Below the pieces are notes generated by a model. That model did not search any database, was not told where the DNA came from, and saw only the letters and a list, made by a program, of their open reading frames with translations. Made by a program: the position numbers and the translations under genes. Shown here one piece after another: positions 36,152-47,793 of a DNA stretch of 64,000 nt (position 1 is its first letter; each line of letters opens with the position of its first letter). The DNA comes from Pelagovum pacificum. Lineage in GTDB: Bacteria; Pseudomonadota; Alphaproteobacteria; Rhodobacterales; Rhodobacteraceae. The stretch is taken from positions 2,046,001-2,110,000 of the forward strand of contig NZ_CP065915.1 in NCBI RefSeq assembly GCF_016134045.1, written 5' to 3'.

Positions 36152-36697
36152 ATAGCCCGCAGACCGCACAACGCGCCGCCGACCCGTGACACGGGTCCCC
36201 GCGTCAACGATCGCATCCGTGCCCCCGAAATTCGCCTCATCGGAGCAGAGGGCGAGAACGTCGGCGTCATCTCTCCCGCCCGCGCCATGCAGATGGCCGA
36301 GGAGGCCGGGCTCGACCTCGTCGAGATTTCCCCGAACGCCGATCCGCCGGTCTGCAAGATCATGGATTTCGGCAAGTTCAAGTACGAACAGCAGAAGCGC
36401 GAGTCCGAAGCCCGCAAGAAGCAGAAGACGATCGAGGTGAAGGAGGTGAAGTTCCGCCCCAACACCGACGTGCACGACTACGAAGTGAAGATGAAGAACG
36501 TCTTCAAGTTTCTCGAGAACGGCGACAAGGTGAAGGTCACCCTACGCTTCCGGGGCCGCGAGATGGCCCACCAGGATCTCGGCCGTAACCTGCTCGAGCG
36601 GGTGGCGGACGACGTCAAGGAAATCGGCAAGGTCGAGAACATGCCGAAGATGGAAGGTCGGCAGATGGTCATGATGATCGGACCGTCGACGAAGTAA
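36152..36697 (+). CDS. infC: Translation initiation factor IF-3, with an ATA start
   Basis: Predicted 181 residues. Similarity to IF-3 begins [21 protein letters not shown], and the codon just before it is ATA at 36152, preceded by AGGAAG at a distance of five bases. No ATG, GTG or TTG fits. IF-3 genes use rare start codons (AUU in E. coli) so that IF-3 represses its own translation, and ATA would do the same here. Later motifs include [20 protein letters not shown], the linker [11 protein letters not shown], and [18 protein letters not shown] terminator follows, so the usual rpmI-rplT partners are not adjacent. Confidence 0.93.
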   Translation: MARRPHNAPPTRDTGPRVNDRIRAPEIRLIGAEGENVGVISPARAMQMAEEAGLDLVEISPNADPPVCKIMDFGKFKYEQQKRESEARKKQKTIEVKEVKFRPNTDVHDYEVKMKNVFKFLENGDKVKVTLRFRGREMAHQDLGRNLLERVADDVKEIGKVENMPKMEGRQMVMMIGPSTK

Positions 36698-36721
36698 CCG
36701 TCATCCGTTGACGGACAGGAC

Positions 36722-36748
36722 AGCCCTCGCGGGTTCGCGGGGGCTTTT
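36722..36748 (+). terminator. Rho-independent terminator after infC
   Basis: AGCCC-T-CGCG and CGCG-G-GGGCT enclose a GGTT loop (36722-36745), followed by TTTT-CT. Confidence 0.88.
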
Positions 36749-36792
36749 CTATGTTCGCCGGTTGCTTGCCGGCCCCACTTGCCCCCGAAACG

Positions 36793-36826
36793 CAAACAGC
36801 CCCGCCGGTTGGCGGGGCTGCGATTG
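36793..36826 (-). terminator. Terminator after the OmpA-family gene
   Basis: CAGCCCCGCC-GGTT-GGCGGGGCTG (36797-36820) is a perfect 10-base stem flanked by GCAA and TTGC. On the minus strand it lies 26 bases after the ompA-family stop, followed by TTTGCGTTT. Confidence 0.82.
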
Positions 36827-36846
36827 CTTCGGTCCGCGTGTCGCGG

Positions 36847-38958
36847 TCAGCCGCGGGTCAGCAGCGGCGTGATGTTGCGCACCGTGGCACGACGGTTCTC
36901 ACGCTCGGCGTCCTGCGTTTCGACCTTCAGCACGCTCTCACCGTAGCCCTGCGTGATCAGGTTCTCCGGCGGGACCTCGAAATACTCAGTCAGCGCGAGC
37001 GCCACCGTCTCCGCACGACGGTCGGACAGGGCGAGGTTGTAGCTCGCTTCGCCGACCGCGTCGGTGTGACCCTCGACCAGGAACACGGCACCCGGGTTCT
37101 CGTCGATCACCAGCGTGATCGCGCGGCCGAGCGCGGCGAGTTCCTCGGCTTCAGCCGGCTGGATCGCGGCAGAGGCCGTCTCGAACGTGATCGCGTCCAG
37201 CTCGATTTCCGGCACGATCTCCCGCACTTCACGGATCTGGCGCACCTGTGCCAGCGAGAAGGTCCGGCCCGGATCGACCGACATCGACGTCATCAGCGCC
37301 TGGCGCAGGGCCTCCTCATCGTTGAGGGCGACGTCGTTCCGTTCTGCGGGTTGCGGCAGTTCGGAGACGTTGACCGGCTGGAAGGCCTGCGTGTCGTCGA
37401 GCAGGATGATCCGCGTGCCATCGGCGAGGATGCGTTCGCGGTGTATCACCGACCCGTCGGCGGCGCGCACCGTTACCACCTGGCTGCCGTCCTGGCGGAG
37501 CACGGTCGTGCGGGTGGAGCCGTCGTCATATTGCCGGGTCGTGACTTCGGTGCCCGGCTGACGCAGCAGCGTGTCGTCGTTCTTCAGGACGAGCAGTTCG
37601 CCGTTGCGGTCGACAACGATGCGGTCGCCGGTGTTGGAGACGACTTCGTCACCGTTGTCGAGGATCGAGCCGACAGCGATAGCGCCGAGTCCCAGAAGGA
37701 CGGCTTTCTCGAGGTCGGACAGGCCTTCTTCGTCGTCATCGTCGTTCGACGCCTCTTCATTGCCTTCGGCGGACGTCTCGAAATCCTCATCCGAGGCACG
37801 GACGTTCTCTTCGGTGACTTCCTCGGTCGTCGTCTCGCCACCGGAATCGTCCTCACCGGCCACGGCGGCAAGCGCTTCCTGTTGCTGCGGCTGCTGGGGC
37901 TGCGCGTCGGCTTCCTCGGCGGGGGCATCGTCGGCAGTGGCCTCGGCTTCCGCCTCCGGGGCAGCGTCAGCTTCAGCCTCTGCGTTACCGGCGAGATCGT
38001 TGGCGATGTCCTCGGCGCTCGGGCCGTCGTCATCCGCGTTCTCAGTCGCTTCTTCAGCCGGAGCTTCGTCTGCAGGTGCGTCTTCGGCAGCACCCTCTTC
38101 AGCGGGAGCCTCATCAGCCGGCGCGTCTTCAGCCGTGGTCTCGGCCGGAGCCTCGTCCTCTGCAGGCGCGGCATCGTCCTCAGCCGGCGCGGCATCGTCG
38201 ACAGCTTCCGGAGCAGGATCGACCGGGGCGTCTTCCGCAGACTCGGCCGGAGCCTCCTCGGCGGTTTCGGCCGGTGCATCCTGCGCAGCCTCAGCCGGCG
38301 CATCTTCGGTGGGCGCTTCAGGTGCGTCCTCGGCGGTGTCCGCAGGCGCATCCTGCGCGGCTTCCGCCGGCGCATTCTCAGCGGCGTCGGCGGGTGCGTC
38401 ACCAGCCGGCTCCGCAGGGGCTTCCTCGGCCGTTTCTGCAGGTGCGTCTTGCGCAGGTTCCGCAGGGGCTTCTTCCACCGCTTCGGGCGCAGGCTCGGCC
38501 GGCGCGTCTTCCACGGCTTCCGGAGCCGGCTCCGCAGGCGCCTCTTCAGCCGTTTCAGCCGGGGCGTCTTCGGCGGGGGCTTCCTCGACCGGCGCTTCGG
38601 CTTCCGGGGCCGGAGCCTCTTCAACCGGCGCGGCCTCTTCGGCGGGAGCTTCCGGCGCGGCGTCCTGAGCGGGCGCCTCTTCGGTCACAGCCTCATCGCC
38701 GCCACCGTTACCATTCCCGTTGCCGTTGCCGTTGCCGTTGGCCGCGTCGGCGTTTCCGTTACCGTTGCCGTTCCCGCCGCCGTTGCCATTGCCATTATTG
38801 CCTTGCTCGACGACATTGCCGTCGGCATCAAGACAGGGAAACGTCGGATTGTCCGGAGTACAATTCTGGATCTCGGCTTCCTGCGCCGGGAGGGGACCGG
38901 CCGCGAGCGCGAGGCTCAGAACGATAGCTGTGCTCGACTTAATATGCGATTTTGACAT
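36847..38958 (-). CDS. Secreted OmpA-family protein with a long Pro/Ala/Glu stalk
   Basis: Predicted 703 residues. Signal peptide about 1-25 (AGPLPAQEAE). Then a short segment with two cysteines (QNCTPDNPTFPCLDADG), an Asn-Gly repeat (NGNGNGNADAANGNGNGNG), and about 300 residues of repeated APAEEAP/DAPAETA units forming an acidic extended stalk. A middle domain (about 445-530) has short strand repeats such as DDGSTRTTVLRQDGSQVV and DGSVIHRERILADGTR. The C-terminal OmpA peptidoglycan-binding domain has EGHTDAVGEASYNLALSDRR and GYGESVLKVETQDAERENRR. It lacks a visible beta-barrel, so it probably links peptidoglycan to something further out. Confidence 0.88.
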   Translation of the reverse strand: MSKSHIKSSTAIVLSLALAAGPLPAQEAEIQNCTPDNPTFPCLDADGNVVEQGNNGNGNGGGNGNGNGNADAANGNGNGNGNGNGGGDEAVTEEAPAQDAAPEAPAEEAAPVEEAPAPEAEAPVEEAPAEDAPAETAEEAPAEPAPEAVEDAPAEPAPEAVEEAPAEPAQDAPAETAEEAPAEPAGDAPADAAENAPAEAAQDAPADTAEDAPEAPTEDAPAEAAQDAPAETAEEAPAESAEDAPVDPAPEAVDDAAPAEDDAAPAEDEAPAETTAEDAPADEAPAEEGAAEDAPADEAPAEEATENADDDGPSAEDIANDLAGNAEAEADAAPEAEAEATADDAPAEEADAQPQQPQQQEALAAVAGEDDSGGETTTEEVTEENVRASDEDFETSAEGNEEASNDDDDEEGLSDLEKAVLLGLGAIAVGSILDNGDEVVSNTGDRIVVDRNGELLVLKNDDTLLRQPGTEVTTRQYDDGSTRTTVLRQDGSQVVTVRAADGSVIHRERILADGTRIILLDDTQAFQPVNVSELPQPAERNDVALNDEEALRQALMTSMSVDPGRTFSLAQVRQIREVREIVPEIELDAITFETASAAIQPAEAEELAALGRAITLVIDENPGAVFLVEGHTDAVGEASYNLALSDRRAETVALALTEYFEVPPENLITQGYGESVLKVETQDAERENRRATVRNITPLLTRG

Positions 38959-39108
38959 TTTGATTTCCTGTTTGGGGACGACGCATCCAATGATTGCGTC
39001 TCTGGCTCAGGAAACTCCGGGCTAGGCCAACCCGTTCCGGACCCCTGCGGCATTCCGCCGGGTCACCCCGGCCCGGTTCACGACCGGACCGGGAATTGTT
39101 TCAAATCG
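38959..39108. other. Gap upstream of the OmpA-family gene
   Basis: A 150-base space between the coxM stop and the OmpA-family start, both genes on the minus strand. GC-rich dyads such as GGTCACCCCGGCC are present; no clear promoter or gene was recognised. Confidence 0.4.
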
Positions 39109-39897
39109 TTACGACAGCGACGCCACGGCCCGCTTCGTCAGCACACCGATCAGGTGCGCCCGGTAAGCCGGTGTGCCGTGAAGATCGGCGATCATCTGGT
39201 CCGCCGAAGCAGACAGGCCGTCGAGCGCGCCGACCGAGAAATCGGAGGACAAGGCGCTCTCCGCCTCGCTCCAGCGGAACACACCGTTCTCCGAGGCACC
39301 GGTCACCGCAACGCGCACTCCATCGGAGAACTTGGCTACGAACACCGCGACCAGCGGGAAACGTGACGCCGGCTGCGCGAATTTCTCGTAGCGCGCCTTC
39401 TCGGGCACCGGGAACTTCACCGACGTGATGATCTCGCCCTCTTCCAGCACCGTCTCGAACAGGCCGGCGAAGAAGTCGTCCGCCGCGATCTCCCGGCTGT
39501 CGGTGACGATCGTCGCGCCGGAGCCCAGCGCGGCCGCCGGGTAGCAGGCGGAGGGATCGTTGTTGGCAAGGCTGCCGCCGATCGTGCCCCGGCTGCGCAC
39601 CGCCGGATCGCCGATCCGCGAGGCGAGCGAGGCAAGGCCCGGATAGGCCTCCGCCGCCTGCTCGGCGACCACTTCGTGCGTCGTGCCGCCGCCGATGGTG
39701 ACGACGCCGCCTTCGGAGGAAACGCCCTTCATCTCCTCGATGCCCGACAGGCTGACGAGCTTGGACGGCATGGCGAGCCGTGCTTTCAGCGAGGGGATCA
39801 GCGTCTGCCCCCCGCCCAGCGCCTGCGCGTCCTCTTCCTTCAGCGCGGTGACCGCGTCGGCCACGCTTTTCGGTTTCTCGAACTCGAATGCATACAT
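39109..39897 (-). CDS. coxM: Carbon monoxide dehydrogenase-type medium (FAD) subunit
   Basis: Predicted 262 residues. FAD-binding motifs are EDAQALGGGQTLIPSLKARL and TIGGGTTHEVVAEQ, then GDPAVRSRGTIGGSLANNDP. It passes electrons from the iron-sulfur subunit to the quinone pool. It is the last gene in the order coxS-coxL-coxM, which is the form II order. It starts 13 bases after the coxL stop. The length is slightly short for the family (about 265-290) but has all motifs. Confidence 0.92.
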   Translation of the reverse strand: MYAFEFEKPKSVADAVTALKEEDAQALGGGQTLIPSLKARLAMPSKLVSLSGIEEMKGVSSEGGVVTIGGGTTHEVVAEQAAEAYPGLASLASRIGDPAVRSRGTIGGSLANNDPSACYPAAALGSGATIVTDSREIAADDFFAGLFETVLEEGEIITSVKFPVPEKARYEKFAQPASRFPLVAVFVAKFSDGVRVAVTGASENGVFRWSEAESALSSDFSVGALDGLSASADQMIADLHGTPAYRAHLIGVLTKRAVASLS

Positions 39898-39910
39898 GGC
39901 TGTGCTCTCC

Positions 39911-42355
<2,445 letters not shown>

Positions 42356-42383
42356 GGTCTCTCTCCTCCCAGAGATATGTGCC

Positions 42384-42426
42384 GATCCTTCTCGAAGGAT
42401 CGATATCGAATTTTCGTCGAAAATTC
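42384..42426 (-). other. Two hairpins between coxS and coxL
   Basis: GATCCTTC-TC-GAAGGATC (42384-42401) and GAATTTTC-GTC-GAAAATTC (42408-42426) are perfect stems of eight bases in the 82-base space between coxS and coxL. The second is AT-rich, unlike its surroundings. They may set different message levels for the subunits or be remnants of a repeat. Confidence 0.6.
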
Positions 42427-42437
42427 GGGTCGCGGGC

Positions 42438-42923
42438 CTATTCGGCCGCGACGGCCGTCACGTCTTGCCCAGAGGCTGCCATGATCGCCTTGACGATGTT
42501 GTGGTAGCCCGTGCAGCGGCAGATGTTCCCCTCCAGGTACTGCCGGATCTCCTGCTCGGTCGGCTTCGGGTTCTCCTTGAGGAGCGACGTCGCCGACATG
42601 ATCATCCCCGGCGTACAGAAGCCGCACTGAAGCCCGTGGTGATCCTGGAACGCCTGCTGCACCGCGGACAGCGTGCCGTCCATCCCGGCAATACCCTCGA
42701 TCGTGGTGACTTCGGCGCCGTCCGCTTCCATCGCGAACATCGTGCAGGCCTTCGCCGGCCGGCCATTCACATGGACCACGCAGGCGCCGCACTGGGATGT
42801 GTCGCACCCGACGTGGGTGCCTGTCAGGTGCAGCCCGGTCCGCAGGAATTCGACGAGCAGCGTGCGCCCTTCGACCTCTCCGGACACGGACTCGCCGTTC
42901 ACCGTCATGCTGACTTTCGACAT
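42438..42923 (-). CDS. coxS: Carbon monoxide dehydrogenase-type small (2Fe-2S) subunit
   Basis: Predicted 161 residues. The plant-ferredoxin-like cluster ligands are [21 protein letters not shown] with the later cysteine KAC, and the second cluster ligands are QCGFCTPGM and [11 protein letters not shown]. It carries electrons from the molybdenum centre to the FAD subunit. It is the first cox gene, 90 bases after the molybdopterin-binding gene on the same strand. Confidence 0.96.
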   Translation of the reverse strand: MSKVSMTVNGESVSGEVEGRTLLVEFLRTGLHLTGTHVGCDTSQCGACVVHVNGRPAKACTMFAMEADGAEVTTIEGIAGMDGTLSAVQQAFQDHHGLQCGFCTPGMIMSATSLLKENPKPTEQEIRQYLEGNICRCTGYHNIVKAIMAASGQDVTAVAAE

Positions 42924-43012
42924 GGAGTCCTCCCGTTTTTCGCTTGTTCCTCAAGACATAACCACGGGCGCACCCGAGTCGAGAAATAATATCTTCGTAT
43001 CGCGGCGCGCAG

Positions 43013-43993
43013 CTAGTGGTCGCGCGGTCGGGGACGGGTCGGGATCTCCTTGAGCAATCCGCCCACCCCCATGGCCGCGATCTCCCGGGGTCCCACGGGC
43101 ACGCCGCAGGCCGTGCGCTCCAGCACCCAGTCCGCGCCGTTCAGCGCGGGCGAGCGGGCGCAGCCGGGAAGCCCGATCACCGGCGTTGCGCCGATCCGGC
43201 CGAGGAACAGCAGGTTGCCCGGATCGACCGGCATTCCGAAGTGGATCAATTCCCCGCCGGCGCGGCGCACCGCCTCGGGCCCCACGTCGCGCGCGTCCGA
43301 CGTGGCGGACCCGGTGAGGATCAGCACCAACTCCGCATCGCTCGCGGTTAGCGCTTCGGCGAGCGCGCCGGTCTCGTGCGGCACCCGGTCGGCGAGGTCG
43401 AGTTTCAGACCAAGCCGCTCCACCCGCTCGCGCACCGCCGCCGCGCCCTTGTCGGACTGGCGCCGCCCGGGCACTTCCGTCTCGATCAGCCGCGCCCGCC
43501 CCAGCGCCGGAGCCACGAAGCCGATCGCGTCCGCCGCCGCGGCGCAGGCCGCCTCGAGCGCCGCGCCGGGCACCGCGTAGGAGATGATCTTCACGGTCGC
43601 CACCATCGTGCCGCGCGCACAGCGCTGCCACTCGGGCACCGTCGCCACGGTGATCATCGGATCGACCGCATTGGCCGCCGCGACCTTCGCCGCGTCGATC
43701 CGCGCCAGTCCCGGCCCTTCCGCGAACAGGTTTACCCGCCCCGTCGCCGCCCGCGACAGGCGGAGGCCGCCGGCAGACAGGGCCTCCGCGAGTGTCGCGG
43801 CGGCGGCGTCCTCTCCGACATCACCGTCGTCGAGCCGGGCAACCGTGATCTCGTCCAGACCGGCGGCGCAGATCGCCTCGATATCGGAGCGTTCGAGCAG
43901 ATGCCCCTTCTTCAGCCGCAGCTTGCCGAGCGTCAGAGAATGCGCCAGCACCGCGCCCGCCGCTTCTTCCGGCGGCACGGGACCGAAGCGCAT
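43013..43993 (-). CDS. Molybdopterin-binding protein (MoeA/MogA-like domain)
   Basis: Predicted 326 residues. It opens [20 protein letters not shown] with [20 protein letters not shown], a MoeA-like N-terminus, and has a MoCF_biosynth-like core with [20 protein letters not shown] and [21 protein letters not shown]. In related alphaproteobacteria this unit is sometimes fused to a MobA/MocA-type cytidylyltransferase; that domain is absent here. It shares one base with the xdhC-type gene and probably helps load or modify the cofactor of CoxL. Confidence 0.8.
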   Translation of the reverse strand: MRFGPVPPEEAAGAVLAHSLTLGKLRLKKGHLLERSDIEAICAAGLDEITVARLDDGDVGEDAAAATLAEALSAGGLRLSRAATGRVNLFAEGPGLARIDAAKVAAANAVDPMITVATVPEWQRCARGTMVATVKIISYAVPGAALEAACAAAADAIGFVAPALGRARLIETEVPGRRQSDKGAAAVRERVERLGLKLDLADRVPHETGALAEALTASDAELVLILTGSATSDARDVGPEAVRRAGGELIHFGMPVDPGNLLFLGRIGATPVIGLPGCARSPALNGADWVLERTACGVPVGPREIAAMGVGGLLKEIPTRPRPRDH

Positions 43994-44976
43994 CAGCCCT
44001 GCCTCAGCACTTGCGTGATCTGGGCCATCGTGGCGACCGCGATCTCCGCCGGCGAGCGCCCGCCGAGGTTCAGCCCCACCGGCGCGTGGATCCGCGCGAT
44101 ATCCTCGTCGGTGAAACCTTCGCCCTTCAGCCGCTCCACCCGTTTGCCGTGCGTGCGCTTCGAGCCGAGACAGCCGAGGTAGAACACATCCGACCGCAGC
44201 GCGGCGATGATCGCGGGATCGTCGATCTTCGGATCGTGGGTCAGCGTCACGACACAGGTGCGCGCGTCGAGGCCGCGTTCGGCCAGCACCTCGTCCGGCC
44301 ACTCGTCCGACAGGTCCTCTCCCGGGAACCGCGCCTCGGAGGCGAAGGCGGGCCGCGGGTCGATCACCAGCGGGTCGTAGCCACATGCATGGGCCATCGG
44401 CAGAAGGTGCTGCGCGATGTGGACGGCGCCGACGACGACCATCCGCAAGGGCGGGTTGTAGATGCAGATGAAGGCGCTGCCGTCTTCCTCGTAGCCCGAC
44501 CGGTCGAGTCGGAACCGCTCCGCAAACTCCGGCGGGCTGGCGGTGCGCCGCTCCCACGTGGTCGTATCTACGACATAGGCGATTGGCTCGCGCGCGGCCC
44601 GGGCCTCGACGATCCGGGCGACGATCTCCTCGGGGATGCCTTTGCCGACCGGCTGGACCGAGATGCGGATCGTGCCGCCGCAGGCGAGCCCGACGGCGAA
44701 CGCATCGTCGTCGCTGACGCCGTAGGTCAGAAGCCGGCTTTCCCCCGTGCCGACGACCTCGAGCGCCTCGGCCACGACTGCACCCTCGACGCAGCCGCCG
44801 GACACCGAGCCCTCCATCTCGCCCTCGCCCGAAACGGCGAGGACCGAGCCGACGGGCCGGGGCGAAGAGCCCCAGGTCTCGACCACGGTGGCGATCACGG
44901 CCCCCTTGCCGGCGCGATACCAGTCGAGCGCGGTTTCCAGTGTCGTGTCGTAGCTTGGGGTGATGCGTCCGGCCAT
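43993..44976 (-). CDS. XdhC/CoxI-family molybdenum cofactor insertion protein
   Basis: Predicted 327 residues; ATG follows a perfect AGGAGG. The N-terminal XdhC domain has VIATVVETWGSSPRPVGSVL and GSVSGGCVEGAVV, and the C-terminal Rossmann-like part has MVVVGAVHIAQHLLPMAHAC, VVTLTHDPKIDDPAI, and YLGCLGSKRTHGKR. XdhC proteins bind molybdenum cofactor and support its sulfuration and insertion into xanthine oxidase-type enzymes. Its location upstream of coxSLM on the same strand points to CoxL as the client. Confidence 0.92.
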   Translation of the reverse strand: MAGRITPSYDTTLETALDWYRAGKGAVIATVVETWGSSPRPVGSVLAVSGEGEMEGSVSGGCVEGAVVAEALEVVGTGESRLLTYGVSDDDAFAVGLACGGTIRISVQPVGKGIPEEIVARIVEARAAREPIAYVVDTTTWERRTASPPEFAERFRLDRSGYEEDGSAFICIYNPPLRMVVVGAVHIAQHLLPMAHACGYDPLVIDPRPAFASEARFPGEDLSDEWPDEVLAERGLDARTCVVTLTHDPKIDDPAIIAALRSDVFYLGCLGSKRTHGKRVERLKGEGFTDEDIARIHAPVGLNLGGRSPAEIAVATMAQITQVLRQG

Positions 44977-45035
44977 GGTGCGCCTCCTGGCCGTCAATCT
45001 ATCTCCGTGAGGGCGAGTCACAAGAGCCGCTCACC

Positions 45036-45250
45036 TCATCTGGCCGGAAATACCTCCGGGGGTCCGGGGGCAGCGCCCCCGGTGATCGGCGTGCGCAGCA
45101 CGACGATCTCCTGCTCTCGATCTTCCGGGTGAAAGGGTGAGGTCAAAGTGGGCTCGCCGTGCGTCGCACGCCGATCCGCGGGGGGCGCGGCCCCCCGGTC
45201 GCCTCCGGCGACTCCCCCCGGAATATTTACACGCCCGAAGAACAAGGGGC
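45036..45250. repeat. REP-like repeat cluster, types A and B
   Basis: The 309-base space between a cyclophilin stop and the xdhC start holds no gene. It contains a type B element TCATCTGGCCGGAAATACCT (45036-45055) running into CCGGGGG, the hairpin CCGGGGGC-AGC-GCCCCCGG (45064-45082), two facing copies of a CGTGCG/CGCACG-type tail, the hairpin GGGGGGC-GCG-GCCCCCC (about 45180-45196), and a type A element CCCCCCGGAATATTTACACG (45214-45233) continuing with CCCGAAGAACAAGG. It is the most complete example in the window. Confidence 0.75.
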
Positions 45251-45285
45251 GTAACGTGGGGTGGCGGCCGCCACCCCACGTGCCG

Positions 45286-45852
45286 TCATTCGGTGCGGAG
45301 TTCCACGTCGGCCATCACGTCGGGCGCGCCGTCGATGGCGCCGTTGCCGCCGGTGCCCTTCTTGATCGAGTCGAGCACGTCGAGACCTTCGGTCACTTCA
45401 CCGACGACGGTGTACTGGCCATTCAGGTGCGGCGCGGGCGCGAACATGATGAAGAACTGGCTGTTGGCCGAGTTCGGGTCCTGCGTGCGAGCCATGCCCA
45501 CGACACCGCGCTCGAACGAGATGTCTGAGAATTCGGCCGGCAGATCCTCCATGTCGGAACCGCCGGTGCCGGCCATCGACAGGTCACCGCCCGCGACACC
45601 GTTCTGGACGTCGCCGGTCTGCGCCATGAAGCCGTCGATCACGCGGTGGAAGACCACGTTGTCGTAGGCGCCGGACTCGGCGAGCTCGGAGATCCGCGCA
45701 ACGTGCTGCGGCGCGGCCTCCTCGTTCAGGTCGATGGTGATCGTGCCGGACGCCTGGCCTTCGACGGTGATGTCGAGGTAGGGACCCGGCTCGTCGGCGA
45801 ACGCGGGCGCGGCCAGGGCGACGAGCGCGGAGGAGATGAGAAACTTACGCAT
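45286..45852 (-). CDS. Periplasmic cyclophilin-type peptidyl-prolyl isomerase
   Basis: Predicted 188 residues. Signal peptide MRKFLISSALVALAAPAFA. The cyclophilin core is FHRVIDGFMAQTGDVQNGV, then NSANSQFFIMFAPAPHLNGQ and YTVVGEVTEGLDVLDSI. It would assist proline isomerisation of exported proteins. The start overlaps the preceding cyclophilin gene by eight bases; the two proteins are clear paralogues, so this is a tandem duplication with one copy exported. Confidence 0.94.
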   Translation of the reverse strand: MRKFLISSALVALAAPAFADEPGPYLDITVEGQASGTITIDLNEEAAPQHVARISELAESGAYDNVVFHRVIDGFMAQTGDVQNGVAGGDLSMAGTGGSDMEDLPAEFSDISFERGVVGMARTQDPNSANSQFFIMFAPAPHLNGQYTVVGEVTEGLDVLDSIKKGTGGNGAIDGAPDVMADVELRTE

Positions 45853-46351
45853 CGGCGGCCACCTTCACGGAGATCATGCGGTCGGGGTTCGCGGGCGGTT
45901 CGCCCCGGGTGATGGCATCCACGTGCTCCATCCCGTCGATAACGCGGCCGTAGACCGTGTACTGGCGGTTCAGGAAGTGGTTGTCGGAGAAATTGATGAA
46001 GAACTGGCTATTGGCCGAGTTCGGATTCTGGCTCCGGGCCGCGCCGAGCGTGCCTCGATCGTGCGGGATGCCGGAGAATTCCGCCGGAAGATCCGGCTTG
46101 TCGGAACTGCCCGTGCCGGCGCGGCGCGGGTTGTAGTCCTTCTCCATGTTGGCGTGCTCCACGTCGCCCGTCTGGGCCATAAAGCCGTCAATGACGCGGT
46201 GGAACGCGACATTGTCGTAGGCGCCGTCGCGGGCCAGTTCCTTCATGCGCTCGACGTGTTTGGGGGCGACGTCGGGCAGCAGCTCGATCGTCACGGTGCC
46301 GCCTTTCAGCTCCACCAGGATGGTGTTCTCGGGATCCTTGATCTCGGCCAT
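45845..46351 (-). CDS. Cytosolic cyclophilin-type peptidyl-prolyl isomerase
   Basis: Predicted 168 residues without a signal peptide, starting MAEIKDPENTILVELKGGTV. Motifs are FHRVIDGFMAQTGDVEHANM, NSANSQFFINFSDNHFLNRQ and YTVYGRVIDGMEHVDAI. It is the first gene of a two-cyclophilin operon. Divergent from pgk across 159 bases. Confidence 0.94.
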   Translation of the reverse strand: MAEIKDPENTILVELKGGTVTIELLPDVAPKHVERMKELARDGAYDNVAFHRVIDGFMAQTGDVEHANMEKDYNPRRAGTGSSDKPDLPAEFSGIPHDRGTLGAARSQNPNSANSQFFINFSDNHFLNRQYTVYGRVIDGMEHVDAITRGEPPANPDRMISVKVAADA

Positions 46352-46510
46352 GTCTCTTCCTTCAGAACGGTTCGGCGCGGACCCTATGGCGACGGGACGG
46401 CAATGCCAAGCGGGCGCGACCGTGACGCGCGGCGGACCGCTCCCCCTTCCCCGCGGTTGACCCGGCGCGCGAAAGGGCTGAGGTAATGCCCAACCCACAG
46501 GAGGACCGAG

Positions 46511-47689
46511 ATGAACTGGAAGAGCCTCGACGACATGGACCTCGCCGGCAAGCGCGTGCTGACGCGGGTCGACATCAACGTGCCCATGGACAACGGCCGC
46601 GTCACCGATGCCACGCGGATCGAACGGATCGTCCCGACGATCACCGACATCCTGAAGAAGGGCGGCTCGCCCATTCTGCTTGCCCACTTCGGCCGCCCCA
46701 AGGGCAAGCCGGTGGAAGAGATGTCGCTGCGCCAGCTCGTCCCCGCGCTCGAGGCGGCGTTCGACCACGAGGTCACCTTCGTCGAACGCCCCTCCCGGGA
46801 AGAGATCGACGCCATGCCGCAGGACGCGATCGTGCTGGTGGAGAACACCCGCTTCACCCCGATGGAAGAGGCGAACGACCCAGAGATGGCGAAATTCCTC
46901 GCCACGCTCGGTGACATCTATTGCAACGACGCCTTCTCGGCGGCGCACCGGGCCCACGCCTCGACCGAGGGCGTGGCGCATCACCTGCCCTCCTGCGCGG
47001 GCCGGCTGATGGCGGCGGAGCTCACCGCGCTGGAGAAGGCGCTCGGCAATCCCGAGCGGCCCGTCGTCGCGGTGGTCGGCGGCGCGAAGGTCTCCACCAA
47101 GCTGGACCTGCTCGGCAACCTCGTCACCAAGGTCGACACGCTGGTCATCGGCGGCGGCATGGCCAACACGTTCCTCGCCGCGCAAGGCGTCGACGTCGGC
47201 AAGTCGCTCTGCGAGCATGACCTGGCCGACACCGCCCGCGAGATCGCCGCCAAGGCCGCGGATGCCGGCTGCGAGATCCTCCTGCCCCGCGACGTCGTCG
47301 TCGCGCGCGAGTTCAAGGCCGGTGCCCCGAACGAGACGGTCAAGACCGAGGACTGTCCCGCCGACGCGATGATCCTCGATGCCGGCCCCGACTCGGTCGC
47401 GCACATCGTGCAGGTCTTCGAACGCTCCAGGACGCTGGTCTGGAACGGCCCGCTCGGCGCCTTCGAGATCGAGCCGTTCGACGCCGCGACCAACGCCGCC
47501 GCGCAGAAGGCGGCGGAGATGACCAAGGCGGGAGAGCTGATCTCGGTCGCCGGCGGGGGCGACACCGTCTCCGCACTGAACCAGGCCGGGGTCGCGGACG
47601 ATTTCTCTTACATCTCCACGGCCGGGGGCGCGTTCCTCGAGTGGATGGAAGGCAAGACACTGCCCGGCGTCGCCGCGCTCGAGAGCTGA
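46511..47689 (+). CDS. pgk: Phosphoglycerate kinase
   Basis: Predicted 392 residues; ATG follows GGAGGACCGAG. It transfers phosphate between 1,3-bisphosphoglycerate and ADP. Motifs are [58 protein letters not shown] and the C-terminal [14 protein letters not shown]. Length is normal. With fda 1.8 kb downstream it forms part of a glycolysis/gluconeogenesis group. Confidence 0.98.
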   Translation: MNWKSLDDMDLAGKRVLTRVDINVPMDNGRVTDATRIERIVPTITDILKKGGSPILLAHFGRPKGKPVEEMSLRQLVPALEAAFDHEVTFVERPSREEIDAMPQDAIVLVENTRFTPMEEANDPEMAKFLATLGDIYCNDAFSAAHRAHASTEGVAHHLPSCAGRLMAAELTALEKALGNPERPVVAVVGGAKVSTKLDLLGNLVTKVDTLVIGGGMANTFLAAQGVDVGKSLCEHDLADTAREIAAKAADAGCEILLPRDVVVAREFKAGAPNETVKTEDCPADAMILDAGPDSVAHIVQVFERSRTLVWNGPLGAFEIEPFDAATNAAAQKAAEMTKAGELISVAGGGDTVSALNQAGVADDFSYISTAGGAFLEWMEGKTLPGVAALES

Positions 47690-47734
47690 GCCCCCCCCGC
47701 GCGGACATCTGCGCGGAAAGTATGGAAAGCCTCA

Positions 47735-47758
47735 CTGCCGCCCCCGCAAGGGCGGCAG
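47735..47758 (+). terminator. Hairpin after pgk
   Basis: CTGCCGCCC-N6-GGGCGGCAG is a perfect nine-base stem 46 bases after the pgk stop. The T-run after it is poor, so termination may be partial. Confidence 0.6.
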
Positions 47759-47793
47759 TAGCCTTGCGACAGCATTGCCGAGGAGGAATTCCA

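Noticed and set aside
38690..38820. CRISPR-like periodicity in the NGNGNG coding stretch
   Set aside because: The period is six bases coding for Asn-Gly; there are no spacers or cas genes.
37571..38927. Plus-strand Ser/Ala- and Pro/Arg-rich frames opposite the OmpA stalk
   Set aside because: Same mirror effect; the minus frame has a signal peptide and OmpA domain.
45286..46351. Frameshifted single cyclophilin gene
   Set aside because: Each frame has its own full cyclophilin core and the second has a signal peptide, so they are two genes overlapping by eight bases.
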